From assembly GCA_903880005.1 (NCBI GenBank), contig CAIRNV010000039.1:1-42665 (forward strand): a DNA stretch of 42,665 nt, written 5' to 3'. The position numbers were made by a program, and so were the translations under genes. The notes under the pieces were generated by a model. The model made no database searches and was not told the origin of the DNA. It saw only the letters and a program-made list of their open reading frames with translations. Below, piece after piece: positions 24,975 through 32,697 of the stretch; position 1 is the stretch's first letter; each line of letters opens with the position of its first letter. Origin of the DNA: an uncultured Verrucomicrobiota bacterium (GTDB lineage: Bacteria > Verrucomicrobiota > Verrucomicrobiia > Limisphaerales > UBA9464).

Positions 24975-25184
24975 TCAGTGCGAGAAGGGCAGGTTGGCCT
25001 TGATCCGGTACACGTCGGTGGGATGCACCTCCTTGACCTCGCCCAACGCGCGGCGGCGCTTGGCGGACTTGCCTGACAGGAGGTGGCGCTTGCCAGCGTG
25101 GCGGGTGAGCACCTTGCCGGTGGCGGTGATCTTGAACCGCTTGGCCACGGACTTCTTGGTTTTGATACCCTTCGGACGACGCAT
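24975..25184 (-). CDS. rpmI: 50S ribosomal protein L35
   Basis: L35, 69 residues, rich in Lys and Arg: KGIKTKKSVAKRFKITATGK, then VLTRHAGKRHLLSGKSAKRRR, matching the family KTKSSAAKRFKxTGSGKxKR pattern. A good AAGGAA ribosome-binding site lies 11 nt before the ATG at 25184. It is the first gene of the rpmI-rplT-pheS-methyltransferase-pheT operon and is transcribed divergently from rpoZ. Confidence 0.97.
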   Translation of the reverse strand: MRRPKGIKTKKSVAKRFKITATGKVLTRHAGKRHLLSGKSAKRRRALGEVKEVHPTDVYRIKANLPFSH

Positions 25185-25219
25185 ATTCGGAGCTTCCTTG
25201 TATTAGAAAAGGAACGGCG

Positions 25220-25247
25220 AGGATATGGAGGACGGTCCCCCGGGCAA
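25220..25247 (-). promoter_or_regulatory. Candidate promoter of the rpmI operon
   Basis: On the minus strand TTGCCC (25242-25247) is followed after 16 bp by TATCCT (25220-25225), 35 nt before the rpmI ATG. A visual match only; the -10 differs from consensus at two positions. Confidence 0.3.
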
Positions 25248-25397
25248 GGTTGTTTTTGGGAAACTTTCGGTCGAACGACGCATCGGGTGCGCGGTCCCAT
25301 CTCCAGCCCGCCGCACGCGTTGGGCACCACGGGCATCGTCCAAAGCCCGGCGACGGCTCCACCCCACTCGGGCTTCCTCACGCGGCGGAAATAGCGG

Positions 25398-25424
25398 TTG
25401 AACCGGGGAAGCCGCGTCTATAGC
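25398..25424 (+). promoter_or_regulatory. Candidate promoter of rpoZ
   Basis: TTGAAC (25398-25403), 15 bp, TATAGC (25419-25424), 30 bp before the rpoZ ATG. The spacing is shorter than ideal. Its TATAGC -10 resembles the GATAGC boxes before prfB and pgl. Confidence 0.3.
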
Positions 25425-25454
25425 GTGCCTCTTCGGTCTGGAAACGATTCTGGA

Positions 25455-25676
25455 ATGAACTCTGAACTCACGAAGCGAGCGCTGGAAAAGGTCGGCAACC
25501 CTCATGTGTTGGTGAACGTGGTGTCCCGCCGCGTTCGGCAGCTCAACGGTGGCGGCGGAGCAAGCCGCCCCATGGTCGAGGCCCCCCCGACGATGGGCTT
25601 GGCCGACATCGCGCTGATGGAGGTCATCGAGGGCAAGCTGTCGTGGGAGGTCACCGACCCCGAGATCACCCTGTGA
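25455..25676 (+). CDS. rpoZ: RNA polymerase omega subunit
   Basis: A 73-residue omega-like protein. The segments ALEKVGNPHVLVNVVSRRVR then QLN (residues 8-30) match the omega N-terminal helix (xxFxLVxxAAKRARQL), and GLADIALMEVIEGKLSWEV matches the second conserved region (xxxALxEIxxGKI). Omega helps beta' folding and core assembly. The start ATG at 25455 is preceded by CTGGA. smpB follows 85 bp downstream, probably co-transcribed. Confidence 0.88.
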   Translation: MNSELTKRALEKVGNPHVLVNVVSRRVRQLNGGGGASRPMVEAPPTMGLADIALMEVIEGKLSWEVTDPEITL

Positions 25677-25761
25677 TGCCGGGCGGCGCGACCGGGTGCG
25701 ATGGCCGCGCTGGGCGGCCTGCCCCGATGACGTGGGCCTGACGATGGGACGCACCACCCCG

Positions 25762-26214
25762 ATGGCGGACATCCTCCAGAACGCGAGGGCGCGCCACGAG
25801 TACGAGGTGCTCGAGACGGTTGAGGCCGGACTGGTGTTGCGCGGGACCGAGGTCAAGGCGCTGCGCGCGGGCCGAGCCCAAATCACCGACGCCTACGCCC
25901 GGATGGAACGCGGCCAGGCTTGGCTGCACAACGCCCACATCGAGGAGTATTCCCACGGGAACATCCACAACCACCTCCCCAAGACCCCCCGCCGCCTCCT
26001 GCTTCACAAGTCCGAGATCCAGCGCCTCGGCGACATCGCGAACATCAAGGGACACGCCTTGGTGCCCCTCGCCCTGTACTGGAAGGGAAACCGGATCAAG
26101 GTGCGCCTCGCCGTGGGCAAGGGGCGTGACGCGCGCGACAAGCGCCAGGAACTGAGGCGGCGCGAGGACGATCGCGAGATGCGCCAGGCCATGGCCCGCG
26201 CCAGGAAGAGTTGA
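25762..26214 (+). CDS. smpB: SsrA-binding protein SmpB
   Basis: SmpB, 150 residues, partners tmRNA in rescuing stalled ribosomes. Motifs: NARARHEYEVLETVEAGLVL then RGTEVKALRAGRAQITDAYA, HIEEYSHGNIHNH, RRLLLHKSEI and LVPLALYWKGNRIKVRLAVG, then the basic C-terminal KGRDARDKRQELRRRE tail that enters the mRNA channel. The ATG at 25762 aligns with the family N-terminus; an in-frame ATG at 25744 would add six residues. No tmRNA gene was found in the window. The first MITE copy lies 49 bp downstream. Confidence 0.95.
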   Translation: MADILQNARARHEYEVLETVEAGLVLRGTEVKALRAGRAQITDAYARMERGQAWLHNAHIEEYSHGNIHNHLPKTPRRLLLHKSEIQRLGDIANIKGHALVPLALYWKGNRIKVRLAVGKGRDARDKRQELRRREDDREMRQAMARARKS

Positions 26215-26263
26215 TCAGGATCGCCGCCGCCATCCACGCGTGGCGGATCGTCGCGGCTCAGCC

Positions 26264-26422
26264 GGAACGATTCAATTGGGAGGGAAGTGATTGCGAAGCA
26301 GATGCTTGCGCAAGCCGAGGAGTGAGCGGGGCGCGGGCCGGCACGAGGCCCGTAACGAGCGAAAGACGAAGGATTTGCGCAAGCAGATCGAGCCAGCACG
26401 ACCGATCCAACTGAATCGTTCC
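26264..26422. mobile_element. MITE-like palindromic element, copy 1
   Basis: A 159-bp element. Its ends are GGAACGATTCAATTGG and CCAACTGAATCGTTCC (15 of 16 matched as inverted repeats), and 9-bp direct repeats GGCTCAGCC flank it exactly (26255-26263 and 26423-26431). The interior is an imperfect palindrome centred on GGGCC/GGCCC, with TGCTTGCGCAA in both arms. It is about 94% identical to copy 2 (10 differences in 159 by eye). No ORF of its own, so it would need a transposase in trans. It occupies most of the 469-bp gap between smpB and the PhoD-like gene; the remaining sequence (26432-26683) shows nothing clear. Confidence 0.85.
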
Positions 26423-26683
26423 GGCTCAGCCCAAGGGCATTCATTCGACCGTGCATCCCGAAGTTGTTGGCGGGATCCGGGCGGGCGCCGGGGAGCTGAA
26501 CGGTCCCACGGGGCGGGAGCATGGAGGAGCGGCCGGGGACGGTCGCGCTCCCAGGGTTGAGCCGCCCACGATGTTCTCGGGAATCACCACCACTCCGCGA
26601 TGCGCCATTCATTCAACTGCGTCGAAATGGAGGATGGCCACGGGGGCGGGGATCCGTGGATGTTGGGATCCATGCAAGGACGG

Positions 26684-28219
26684 ATGACGCGACGCGCTTT
26701 TGCCAGACACGTGGCGACCGTGGGCCTGGCGACGATGGGGACCGGGAACGGGTTGCGTGGACAGGGCCCGGCCGTCTCGGTGGGCGGGCGCCCGACGGTC
26801 TTGAACGGCGTCCAAAGCGGGGATGTCACCGCCGATTCCGCCGTGGTTTGGGCGAGGTCGGACCGCGTGGCGCGGATGGTGGTTGAGTGGGACACGACCG
26901 ACCGGTTCCGAAACGTACGGCGGGTCACGGGACCCGTGACGGGGCCGGAGGCAGACCACACGGCGAAGGTCGTGCTGGCGGGCTTGCCGTCAGGTGAACG
27001 CATCGTTTACCGCGTGCGCTTCGAGGACCGTCAGGGCGCGGTGGGTGACGCGGAGCCCGGCGCGTTCACGACGGCAGCGCGGGGACCGGGCGAGGTTCGG
27101 TTCGCGTGGTCCGGGGACACCTGCGGGCAGGGCTGGGGCATTGACGAGGCGCGGGGCGGCATGCGGACGTACGAGTCCATCCGCCGGGCGGAGCCGCAGT
27201 TCTTCGTGCACAGCGGCGACACGATCTACGCGGACAACTCCATGAACGCCGAGGTGATGTTGCCGGACGGGACGACGTGGAGGAACCGGGTGACGCCCGA
27301 GAAGTCCAAGGTGGCGGAGACGTTGGCGGAGTTTCGGGGCAACTACCGGTACACGCTGCTCGACGCGAACGTGCGGCGGTTGATGGCGGAGGTGCCGATG
27401 TTCGTGCAGTGGGACGACCACGAGGTGCTCAACAACTGGTGGCCCGGCCAAAAGCTGGCGAAGGGCGGGCATTACCACGAACTCGACGTGGACGTGCTGA
27501 CGGCCCGTTCGCGTCAGGCGTTCTTTGAGTACCACCCCATCGCGGAGTCGCCGGGGCGCCGCATTCACCGGCGGATCTCTCGCGGGCCCTTGTGCGAGTT
27601 GTTCTTCATCGACCTGCGAAGCCATCGCTCGCCGAACAACCCGAACCGCCAGATGCAGCCGGGGCGGGACACCGACTTGATGGGCGCGGGCCAGTTGTCG
27701 TGGTTGGTGGAGGCGCTGGGCTCGAGCCGGGCGACCTGGAAGTTCGTGTGCAGCGACATGCCGCTGGGCTTGGTGGTGCAGGACGTGCACGGAAGCGAGG
27801 CGTACGCGAACGGGGACGATGGTCCGCCGCTGGGGAGGGAGCTGGAGCTGGCGGCGTTGCTCAAGGGATTGAAGGCGCGGGGCGTGAGGAACGTGGTGTG
27901 GTTGACGGCCGACGTGCATTACTGCGCGTCGCATCACTATGACCCGTCGCGCGCCCGCTTCACGGAGTTCGACCCGTTCTGGGAGTTTGTGAGCGGGCCC
28001 TTGCACGCGGGCACGTTCGGGCCCACACCGCTGGACCGGACCTTTGGACCGGAGGCACGCTTCAGCTCCAGGAAACCCGGCATGGCGTCGGGTGGCCCGT
28101 GGAGCAAGGAGCAGTTCTTCGGCACGGTGCGCATCGACCCGGCCACTCGCGCCTGCACGGTCACCCATTGGAACCGCGACGGGGAACGGTTGTGGTCGGT
28201 GGAGCTGCCGTCGGCGTGA
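26684..28219 (+). CDS. PhoD-like alkaline phosphatase, Tat-exported
   Basis: A 511-residue protein. With the ATG at 26684 it begins MTRRAFARHVATVGL, a twin-arginine-type signal as expected for PhoD, preceded by AAGGA. ATGs at 26660 and 26672 are alternatives. An N-terminal FN3-like PhoD_N domain (VLNGVQSGDVTADSAVVWAR) is followed by the metallophosphatase core: FAWSGDTCGQGWG, FFVHSGDTIYADN, MFVQWDDHEVLNNWW, and late WLTADVHYCASHH. These match the PhoD metal sites (SGD, GDxIYAD, WDDHE, DVH). PhoD hydrolyses phosphomono- and diesters using Ca and Fe. It is the second exported phosphatase in the window. Confidence 0.92.
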   Translation: MTRRAFARHVATVGLATMGTGNGLRGQGPAVSVGGRPTVLNGVQSGDVTADSAVVWARSDRVARMVVEWDTTDRFRNVRRVTGPVTGPEADHTAKVVLAGLPSGERIVYRVRFEDRQGAVGDAEPGAFTTAARGPGEVRFAWSGDTCGQGWGIDEARGGMRTYESIRRAEPQFFVHSGDTIYADNSMNAEVMLPDGTTWRNRVTPEKSKVAETLAEFRGNYRYTLLDANVRRLMAEVPMFVQWDDHEVLNNWWPGQKLAKGGHYHELDVDVLTARSRQAFFEYHPIAESPGRRIHRRISRGPLCELFFIDLRSHRSPNNPNRQMQPGRDTDLMGAGQLSWLVEALGSSRATWKFVCSDMPLGLVVQDVHGSEAYANGDDGPPLGRELELAALLKGLKARGVRNVVWLTADVHYCASHHYDPSRARFTEFDPFWEFVSGPLHAGTFGPTPLDRTFGPEARFSSRKPGMASGGPWSKEQFFGTVRIDPATRACTVTHWNRDGERLWSVELPSA

Positions 28220-28275
28220 GCCTCGCACGGAGGTGAAGTGGACCCTGCTTTTGGGAGCACCGGCCAAACCATGGC

Positions 28276-28306
28276 TTTGCGGGTCTGGCCGGCGGAGTCC
28301 CGCAAA
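28276..28306. repeat. 8-bp perfect inverted repeat between phoD-like gene and pgl
   Basis: TTTGCGGG (28276-28283) and CCCGCAAA (28299-28306) flank a 15-bp spacer. It begins 57 bp after the PhoD-like stop and ends 7 bp before the pgl -35 candidate. Neither strand has a U-tract after the stem. An operator or weak transcript-end hairpin is possible. Confidence 0.4.
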
Positions 28307-28313
28307 CTCTGAA

Positions 28314-28341
28314 TTCAAACCGTTGGGTGTCCTGGGATAGC
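28314..28341 (+). promoter_or_regulatory. Candidate promoter of pgl
   Basis: TTCAAA (28314-28319), 16 bp, GATAGC (28336-28341); the ATG is at 28358, so the leader would be about 10 nt and contain GAGGAT. The -10 is identical to that proposed for prfB. Confidence 0.4.
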
Positions 28342-28357
28342 CTCGTCGGACGAGGAT

Positions 28358-29077
28358 ATGACGTACCAGATCGTGGGTTTTGCGGATGATGCGGCGTTGG
28401 CGCGGGAGGTGGCGGCGCGTTGGTTGGCCAAGGTGGGCGCGGCCGCACGCGAGGGACGCGCCCATCGCGTCGCATTGGCGGGTGGCCGCATCACGCGGAG
28501 GTTCCTGTCGGAGGTCGCCCGCCAGGCGGCGGAGTCGGGCGTCCGAATGGACGGGGTGGACTTCTTTTGGGGCGACGAGCGTTGCGTGCCGCCCGACGAC
28601 GTGGAGAGCAACTATCGGTTGGCGTTTGAGGCGTTGCTCGGGCCCGCCGGCGTGCCTTCGTCGCGGGTCCACCGAATCCTTGGGGAATTGGATCCCGTTT
28701 CCGCCGCCGCCTTGGCGGAGCAGGAGTTGCGACGGGTGACGGGGGCCCAGGCGGCTTCATGCCCGGCGCTGGACGTCGTGTTTCTTGGGATGGGCGAGGA
28801 CGCCCACGTGGCGTCGTTGTTTCCCGGGACGCCCGAGGAGATTGCGGATGCGCCTGCGGTGTATGTGCCGGTGACGGGCCCGAAGCCTCCCCCGCGACGA
28901 GTGAGCCTGACGCATGGGGCGCTGAGAGCGGCGTCTGAAGTATGGGTGCTGGCCTCGGGCGTTGGGAAGGAAGCCGCGCTGCGGTCGTCCTTGGAGACGG
29001 CATCGCGGACCCCGTTGGGTCGCGTGCTGCGCGAGCGAGGGCAAAGCCTTTTGTTCACGGACATCCGGTTGCAGTAG
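28358..29077 (+). CDS. pgl: 6-phosphogluconolactonase
   Basis: Pgl/DevB type, 239 residues. It hydrolyses 6-phosphogluconolactone in the oxidative pentose phosphate pathway. Motifs: VALAGGRITRRFL (variant of the SGGSTP loop; here Gly-Gly-Arg-Ile), VDFFWGDERCVPPDDVESNY, and LDVVFLGMGEDAHVASLFPG (the GxGxDGHxAS loop with Glu-Asp-Ala-His in place of Asp-Gly-His). VSLTHGALRAASEVWVLASG follows at the C-terminus. The Ala for Gly change in the catalytic loop is worth noting, but His is kept. No zwf or gnd is adjacent. Confidence 0.92.
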   Translation: MTYQIVGFADDAALAREVAARWLAKVGAAAREGRAHRVALAGGRITRRFLSEVARQAAESGVRMDGVDFFWGDERCVPPDDVESNYRLAFEALLGPAGVPSSRVHRILGELDPVSAAALAEQELRRVTGAQAASCPALDVVFLGMGEDAHVASLFPGTPEEIADAPAVYVPVTGPKPPPRRVSLTHGALRAASEVWVLASGVGKEAALRSSLETASRTPLGRVLRERGQSLLFTDIRLQ

Positions 29078-29312
29078 GTGGACCTGTCGTGAAAGCCGGG
29101 GGGAGGTCCCTTGGCAGGACGAGGGGCGATCGATGAAGGAAACTGCGGCGCCATCCAATCGCCGGGGTCGCCACCGCATGGCCAAATCCGGGTGCATCAG
29201 CCCCGCCCGCGCCGCTGAAGGTTCGCCGAAAGGACGCTGGACGGCGGGCCCGGCGAGGGCTCAGGATTTCGACGTTCGCCATCGAGAGGTGGCGGGCTTG
29301 AGAACCAACATC

Positions 29313-29346
29313 GGCCCCGTCGGCTTCGGCTGGCGGGGTCGTTTTG
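29313..29346 (+). terminator. Intrinsic terminator with UUCG tetraloop
   Basis: A 12-bp stem (29313-29324 with 29329-29340, including three G-U wobbles) closes on a TTCG tetraloop and is followed by GTTTTG. It lies 236 bp after pgl and directly before the second MITE copy, whose left 9-bp flank starts at 29345. The stretch 29078-29312 between pgl and this hairpin shows no gene. Confidence 0.7.
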
Positions 29347-29353
29347 CTTAGCC

Positions 29354-29512
29354 GGAACGATGCAGTTGGGAGGGAAGGGATTGCGAAGCAGATGCTTGCG
29401 CAAGCCGAGGAGTGAGCGAGGCGCGGGCCAGTTCGAGGCCCGTAACGAGCGAACGACGAAGGATTTGCGGAAGCAGATCGAGCAAGCACGACCGATCCAA
29501 CTGAATCGTTCC
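29354..29512. mobile_element. MITE-like palindromic element, copy 2
   Basis: Same 159-bp length and orientation as copy 1. The ends are GGAACGATGCAGTTGG and CCAACTGAATCGTTCC (15 of 16 matched). The flanks TGCTTAGCC (29345-29353) and TGCTTCGCC (29513-29521) agree at 8 of 9 bases. They differ from the copy 1 flank at the first base on both sides, which supports a target-site duplication rather than a longer inverted repeat. It lies between a terminator and the DUF72 gene. Confidence 0.85.
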
Positions 29513-29566
29513 TGCTTCGCCCAGTGCAGGGTTCACGTGGAACCCGGGGCCGGTCATGGTGGCGGC

Positions 29567-30562
29567 ATGGATGCCGAGGGTGGATCGGGGCTGGGATTTG
29601 ATCGGGGGCACGTCTCGGACGTGCTGGGGCGCCTCGCCGGGCGGGGCGTCTTTCTGGGGACATCGTCGTGGAAGTATCCGGGCTGGATGGGGCCCTTGTA
29701 CACGGCCTCGCGCTACCAGTTTCGAGGCAAGCACAGCGAGGCGCGGTTTGAGCGGACCTGCCTGGCCGAGTATGCGTCGGTGTTTCGCTCGGTGTGCGTG
29801 GATGCGGCCTACTACGCCTTTCCCACGGCGCCGTGGCTGGCGGGATTGATGGCCGACGTGCCCGAAGGCTTCCGCTTCTCGTTCAAGGTGACCGATGAAA
29901 TCACGATCCGGCGCTTTCCGAGGCTGGCCAGATTTGGGCCGCGGAAGGGGACGGACAACGTCAACTTCCTCAATGCATCGTTGTTCCAGGACGCGTTCCT
30001 GGCGCGACTGGAGCCGCATCGGGCCAAGGTGGGGATGTTGGTCTTCGAGTTCTCACACTTTCACCCGGGCGAGTATGCGCGAGGGCGGGATTTTGTGGCG
30101 GACCTGGACGGCTTCCTCGGGTCCTTGCCCGGGGGTTGGGACTACGGGGTGGAGGTTCGCAATCGCACGTTCCTGCAACCGGCCTACTTCGACATGCTGG
30201 CTCGGCATCGCGTCGCGCACGTGTACACGTCGTGGGAGGCCATGCCGTCCATCGAGGAGCAATGGCTGGCGCCGGGAAGCCGCACGAACCCGGACGTGAT
30301 GGGCGCCCGGCTGCTCCTGCGACCGGGACGTCGGTACGAGGAGGCGGTGGACGCGTTCGCGCCCTACGACACGGTTCGCGACCCGAATCCATCGGCCCGC
30401 AACGTGGCCATGGAAATGATCCTTTCCTGCCTGAAGGCCAACCGTCCGGGCCGGGCGTACCTGTACGTCAACAATCGCTTCGAGGGTTCCGCGCTTGGCA
30501 CGATCGCGGCCATCCTTCGGCTCCTCGAACAAGCGACGGTCCACGTGCATCCACCCCTGTGA
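29567..30562 (+). CDS. DUF72 family protein
   Basis: A 331-residue TIM-barrel-like DUF72 protein. The N-terminal motif VFLGTSSWKYPGWMGPLY (residues 28-45) is the family signature (GTSSWxxxxWxGxFYP). Later ones are FRFSFKVTDEIT, LVFEFSHFH, YGVEVRNRTFLQPAYFDMLA and the closing RAYLYVNNRFEGSALGTI (usual YVxxNNHYxGxAxxxA). The function is unknown; a nuclease or sugar-related role has been guessed. The start ATG is at 29567; the frame remains open upstream into MITE copy 2, which I exclude. It ends 1 nt before the beta-helix gene start. Confidence 0.9.
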   Translation: MDAEGGSGLGFDRGHVSDVLGRLAGRGVFLGTSSWKYPGWMGPLYTASRYQFRGKHSEARFERTCLAEYASVFRSVCVDAAYYAFPTAPWLAGLMADVPEGFRFSFKVTDEITIRRFPRLARFGPRKGTDNVNFLNASLFQDAFLARLEPHRAKVGMLVFEFSHFHPGEYARGRDFVADLDGFLGSLPGGWDYGVEVRNRTFLQPAYFDMLARHRVAHVYTSWEAMPSIEEQWLAPGSRTNPDVMGARLLLRPGRRYEEAVDAFAPYDTVRDPNPSARNVAMEMILSCLKANRPGRAYLYVNNRFEGSALGTIAAILRLLEQATVHVHPPL

Positions 30563-30563
30563 C

Positions 30564-32654
30564 ATGGACACGGCTTGGATGAACCGGGCGAGGGCGCGGG
30601 TGGCGGCATGGGTGGTGGGCGGTTGGGTCGGGACGTTGGCCAGCCTGGCGGCGTCCCATGTGATCCACGTGCATCCCCAAGGGCATGATGGAGCCACCGG
30701 GGCGCATGCGAGCCCGGGATGGTTTCGTTCGCGGGGCCCGTTGGCGACGCTTCCCGCCGCGTTGGCGAGGGCGCGGGGCATTCATTCCAACGCCCCTTCG
30801 GACCGGGTCGTGATTCGCCTCGCCCCGGGACGCCACGTTCTTTCGGAGACCTTGCGCCTCGGCCCGGAGGACTCGAACACGACGATCGAGGGATCGGGCG
30901 GCGCGCGTCCGTCGGTGGTGACGGGAGGGGTGGAGGTGAAGGGTTGGTCGCGAGCCCCGGGGCCCTTGGACGTTTGGCAGGCTCGCTTGCCGGAGGTGGC
31001 GGCGGGGCATGGCAACGTGGAGCAACTGTACTGCGACGGACGGCGGTTGGTGCGGGCCCGGACGCCCAACGAGGATCATTTCCACGCGGCGGGGCCGTTG
31101 TCGAAGGAGGCGCCGATCCAGCTCCCCTACAAGGCCGGGGACATGGCGTCGGCCTGGACGAACGACCCGGATGCACGGGTGGTGATCCTGGTGAAGTGGA
31201 CGGACTTGCACCTGCCCTTGCGGGGCGTGGACGAGGGACGGCGCGTGGCGACGCTGGCGCAAGGGCCCCGTCCCGAATGGATGGACGAGCCGGACGCGCG
31301 TTATTGGGTGGAGACGGGCGCGGCGTTGGATGCGCCGGGGGAGTGGCATGTGGACCGGCGGACGGGCTTGTTGCGGTTGATTCCGCCCGTTGGGGTGGAC
31401 CCCATCCGCGCGCGGGTGGTGGCGGCGGCGACGGAGCAATTGTTGGCGTTGGAGGGCACGAGCGAACGACCGTTGCGAAACGTGACGTTGCAACGGCTGG
31501 TGTTCACGGAGGCCGCGCCGTCGATGCCTCGCGAGGGATGGATGTCGCCGCAGGCCGCCGTGAACATCCGGGGAAGCTTGGTCGCCTCCCATGCGGTGGA
31601 TTGCCGGGTGGAGCACTGCGAGTTCGCGGAGCTAGGGGGCTACGGGCTGGAACTGGGCCGCGGCTGCCAACGTTGGACGGTCGTGGCGAATGCATGGACC
31701 GGGCTGGGCGCGGGCGGCATCCGGGTCGGCGAGCCCGGCGACCGCGCTCCGTCGGACTCCGACGCGAATCACTCGCACGTCGTGTCGGACAACGTGTTGC
31801 GTGGCCTTGGCCGGGTGTTCGCGCCGGGGGTGGGCATCCTGGTGTTTCACAGCGGCACGAATCGAATCGTCCACAACCACGTGTCCGACCTCTTCTACAC
31901 GGCCATCTCCGTGGGTTGGACCTGGGGTTATGAACCCAGCCCGTGCCGGGCGAACGAGGTGGGCTGGAACTTGGTGGAGAACGTGGGGCAGCAGCGTTTG
32001 AGCGACATGGGGGGCATCTACACGTTGGGGCCGCAGCCGGGGACGCGCATCCACCACAACCTGTTCCGGGACATCGACAGCTATCGGTACGGCGGCTGGG
32101 GGTTGTACACCGACGAGGGAAGCACGGGGATCGTGTTGGAGGACAACGTCGTGACGCGATGCCGGGACGCGGGGTTTCACCAGCATTACGGGCGCGACAA
32201 CCTGGTGCGGAACAACCTCATTGCCTTCAACCGCAACCACCAGGTGATGCGCACGCGGGACGAGCCCCATTCGTCCTTTGCCTTCACCCACAACATCGTG
32301 GTGCACGACGAGGGCACGTTGCTGGGCAGCCAATGGAAGGGAGGGCCGGGTCACTTCATCATGAACCACAACCTCTACTGGGATCCACGGCGGGGAACCA
32401 ACGAGCTGGCCTACCACTTCACGGACATCCACCTGCCCGAATGGCGCGCCATCGGGCACGACCGTGACTCGCGCTTTGCCGATCCGTTGCTTCGGGACCG
32501 GGAACATCCGGAGCGCGGCGTCCGTCTCGGATCCCCCGCCCATGATCTCGGATTCCACGACATCGACCTGCGTGGGCTTGGGCCGCGCGTCGTCGTCGGC
32601 ACGCGCGGTCGGGGAGTGCCGGCCGACGTGGAGATTCCTGCGGCAGGTCGGTGA
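30564..32654 (+). CDS. Exported right-handed beta-helix protein
   Basis: A 696-residue protein. A hydrophobic N-terminal segment (AWVVGGWVGTLASLAASHVI, residues 14-33) acts as a signal peptide; the ATG at 30579 is an alternative start. ATLPAALARARGI then RVVIRLAPGRHVLSETLRLG is the usual opening of parallel beta-helix glycan-active proteins. The C-terminal half has many N-rich rungs (VVSDNVLRGLG, NRIVHNHVSDLFYTAIS, GTRIHHNLFRDI, NLVRNNLIAFNRNH). Such proteins include polysaccharide lyases and glycosidases; I cannot name a substrate. It is coupled to the DUF72 gene (1-nt gap). Confidence 0.8.
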   Translation: MDTAWMNRARARVAAWVVGGWVGTLASLAASHVIHVHPQGHDGATGAHASPGWFRSRGPLATLPAALARARGIHSNAPSDRVVIRLAPGRHVLSETLRLGPEDSNTTIEGSGGARPSVVTGGVEVKGWSRAPGPLDVWQARLPEVAAGHGNVEQLYCDGRRLVRARTPNEDHFHAAGPLSKEAPIQLPYKAGDMASAWTNDPDARVVILVKWTDLHLPLRGVDEGRRVATLAQGPRPEWMDEPDARYWVETGAALDAPGEWHVDRRTGLLRLIPPVGVDPIRARVVAAATEQLLALEGTSERPLRNVTLQRLVFTEAAPSMPREGWMSPQAAVNIRGSLVASHAVDCRVEHCEFAELGGYGLELGRGCQRWTVVANAWTGLGAGGIRVGEPGDRAPSDSDANHSHVVSDNVLRGLGRVFAPGVGILVFHSGTNRIVHNHVSDLFYTAISVGWTWGYEPSPCRANEVGWNLVENVGQQRLSDMGGIYTLGPQPGTRIHHNLFRDIDSYRYGGWGLYTDEGSTGIVLEDNVVTRCRDAGFHQHYGRDNLVRNNLIAFNRNHQVMRTRDEPHSSFAFTHNIVVHDEGTLLGSQWKGGPGHFIMNHNLYWDPRRGTNELAYHFTDIHLPEWRAIGHDRDSRFADPLLRDREHPERGVRLGSPAHDLGFHDIDLRGLGPRVVVGTRGRGVPADVEIPAAGR

Positions 32655-32697
32655 CGTCCGGGGTGGGCTGTGGCGTGGGAGGATGGGTGGGTCCGGG

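Noticed and set aside
28341-28355. CCTCGT/ACGAGG hairpin over the pgl ribosome-binding site
   Set aside because: If transcription starts where the GATAGC box predicts, the 5' half of the stem is not in the mRNA.
29360-29566. N-terminal extension of the DUF72 protein into the MITE copy
   Set aside because: The frame is open only because the repeat lacks stops; the family N-terminus begins well after 29567.
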